Assembly (NCBI RefSeq): GCF_001939045.1 | Contig: NZ_MKIM01000025.1 | Location: 243,707 to 307,706 of the forward strand | Direction of reading: 5' to 3' | Length of the DNA: 64,000 nt | From: Rhizobium oryziradicis | GTDB taxonomy: Bacteria > Pseudomonadota > Alphaproteobacteria > Rhizobiales > Rhizobiaceae | Shown: in pieces, positions 63,014 to 64,000 of the stretch | Layout of the letters: every line of letters begins with the position of its first letter | Numbering within the stretch: the stretch's first letter is position 1 | Position numbers and translations under genes: made by a program | The notes under the pieces: generated by a model | What the model was told of the DNA's origin: nothing | The model's input: only the letters and a program-made list of their open reading frames with translations | The model's database searches: none

Positions 63014-63643
63014 TTACTTGGTGCCATACATGCGGTCGCCCGCATCGCCCAGACCAGGCACGATATAGCCGTGCTCGTTCAAATGGCTATCAATGGCTGC
63101 CGTGTAAACATGCACATCAGGGTGCGCTTCGCGGAAATTCTTGATGCCTTCTGGCGCTGCCAGCAGGCAGACAAAGCGCAGATTGATCGCGCCGCGCTCT
63201 TTCAGCTTGTCCACGGCGGCAATCGAGGAATTGCCGGTGGCCAGCATCGGGTCCACCACAATCACCAGCCGCTCGGACAGGCTTTCCGGGGCCTTGAAGT
63301 AATATTCCACCGCTTGCAGGGTTTCATGGTCGCGATAGACGCCGACATGCGACACGCGGGCCGAAGGCACCAGATCCAGCATGCCTTCCAACAGGCCGTT
63401 GCCAGCGCGCAGGATGGACGCAAACACCAGCTTCTTGCCTTCCAGCACCGGTGTTTCCATCTCCACCATCGGCGTTTCGATGGTTTCCATGGTCAGTTCC
63501 AGATCACGGGTCACTTCATAGCATAGCAGCGTGGAAATTTCCCGCAGCAAGCGCCGAAAGCCAGCAGTCGAGGTTTCCTTGCGCCGCATGAAAGACAGCT
63601 TGTGCTGCACGAGGGGGTGATTGATGACTGTAACGCCGTCCAT
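63014..63643 (-). CDS. upp: Uracil phosphoribosyltransferase
   Basis: Makes UMP from uracil and PRPP. The protein of 209 residues shows [20 protein letters not shown] at its start, [17 protein letters not shown], the PRPP-binding [12 protein letters not shown] and the C-terminal uracil-binding [24 protein letters not shown] lies 8 nt before the ATG (MDGVTVINH). It fits with the adenosine deaminase gene upstream and the nucleoside operon at 37-45 kb as part of base salvage. Confidence 0.97.
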   Translation of the reverse strand: MDGVTVINHPLVQHKLSFMRRKETSTAGFRRLLREISTLLCYEVTRDLELTMETIETPMVEMETPVLEGKKLVFASILRAGNGLLEGMLDLVPSARVSHVGVYRDHETLQAVEYYFKAPESLSERLVIVVDPMLATGNSSIAAVDKLKERGAINLRFVCLLAAPEGIKNFREAHPDVHVYTAAIDSHLNEHGYIVPGLGDAGDRMYGTK

Positions 63644-63727
63644 GGAGAGAACCTTCTTATGTTTATTGCTCTGATCTTGGGATCCATTCTGTTCCAAGAA
63701 TAACCCGTCAGAGCAAGAGTGTGCCGC

Positions 63728-64000
63728 TTATTTTACCAAATCATCCCCAGATGCATCCTGACGTGTTGGCTCATCAAGGCGCAAAAGCAGCCGAGATCGC
63801 GTGGCCTCATCCACAAAAGCGGCTTCAATGGCAGTGCGCGTCATGGCGTTAATCTCGGACCTATCAAAGCCCATGTTGGCGACGATCTCATAATCTTGCG
63901 CCAAAGATGTATGGAAAAACGGCGGATCATCGGAATTGATGCAGACCCGCACACCCGCATCCGTCAATTGCCGAAGCGGATGGCTATCGTGATCGGGAAA
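63728..64000 (-). CDS. add: Adenosine deaminase family protein, 3' end only
   Basis: The last 90 codons of a gene that continues beyond the right edge of the window. The visible part reads [19 protein letters not shown] and contains the metal-binding [12 protein letters not shown], which is the conserved C-terminal SDDP motif of adenosine/adenine deaminases. The rest, [20 protein letters not shown], is the typical terminal helix. The enzyme would deaminate adenosine to inosine (or adenine to hypoxanthine); the part that would decide is missing. Its stop lies about 80 nt before the upp start, and the two probably form an operon. Confidence 0.88.
   Translation of the reverse strand, partial: FPDHDSHPLRQLTDAGVRVCINSDDPPFFHTSLAQDYEIVANMGFDRSEINAMTRTAIEAAFVDEATRSRLLLRLDEPTRQDASGDDLVK

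Overview
The window is a 64-kb stretch of chromosome that looks like a member of the Rhizobiales, most probably Rhizobiaceae (Agrobacterium/Rhizobium/Allorhizobium group). The grounds are the order dnaK-dnaJ, the complete alphaproteobacterial C-P lyase cluster with its DUF1045 and hexapeptide-transferase genes, the mgsA-glk-dapB-gpmA run, an alphaproteobacterial RpoH-type promoter, and two dispersed palindromic intergenic repeats of rhizobial type. No prophage, insertion sequence, CRISPR array or rRNA was seen. Both edges cut genes: dnaJ on the left and an adenosine-deaminase-type gene on the right.

Layout. 1-6.4 kb: dnaK, a small exported protein and dnaJ form one translationally coupled heat-shock operon on the minus strand, preceded by a class A penicillin-binding protein. 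6.5-9.7 kb: a DUF883/ElaB-like protein, a YbaK-type deacylase, an unassigned structured RNA candidate (about 7594-7706), an M20 dipeptidase and a MarR regulator. 10.1-19.9 kb: polA, an NlpC/P60 hydrolase, a second MarR regulator, a cytochrome b561-YceI fusion, a separate YceI protein, an M17 aminopeptidase and a TPR lipoprotein. 20.5-22.5 kb: a chemoreceptor.

22.5-37.1 kb is the phosphonate block. phnGHIJKL, a hexapeptide acyltransferase, phnD2, phnC, phnD1, phnE1, phnE2, a DUF1045 2H-phosphoesterase-like gene, phnM and phnN all run leftward. phnF (GntR/HutC repressor) diverges from phnG. The phnF-phnG gap holds a PHO-box-like site followed exactly 10 nt later by a possible -10 element that is overlapped by an inverted repeat, and a second inverted repeat lies downstream. 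This suggests phosphate-starvation activation combined with PhnF repression. There is no phnP; DUF1045 is the candidate replacement. A 29-codon ORF with a strong ribosome binding site lies on the opposite strand between phnI and phnJ.

37.1-45.2 kb is a leftward nucleoside operon: a BMP-type binding protein, a double ATPase, two permeases, cdd, punA, deoC and deoA. It imports nucleosides and breaks them down by deamination, phosphorolysis and aldol cleavage. upp and an add-type gene at the right edge extend the salvage theme. 45.4-48.7 kb: msrA, a small membrane protein, tRNA-Ser(GGA) and two poorly characterised genes. 48.7-57 kb: pncB, a GhrA-like dehydrogenase and the peptide transporter yejABEF. 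57.2-61.3 kb (plus strand): mepA, mgsA, glk, dapB, gpmA. 61.3-63.7 kb: a LysE-family exporter and a retropepsin-like aspartic protease, flanked by inverted copies of the main repeat, then upp.
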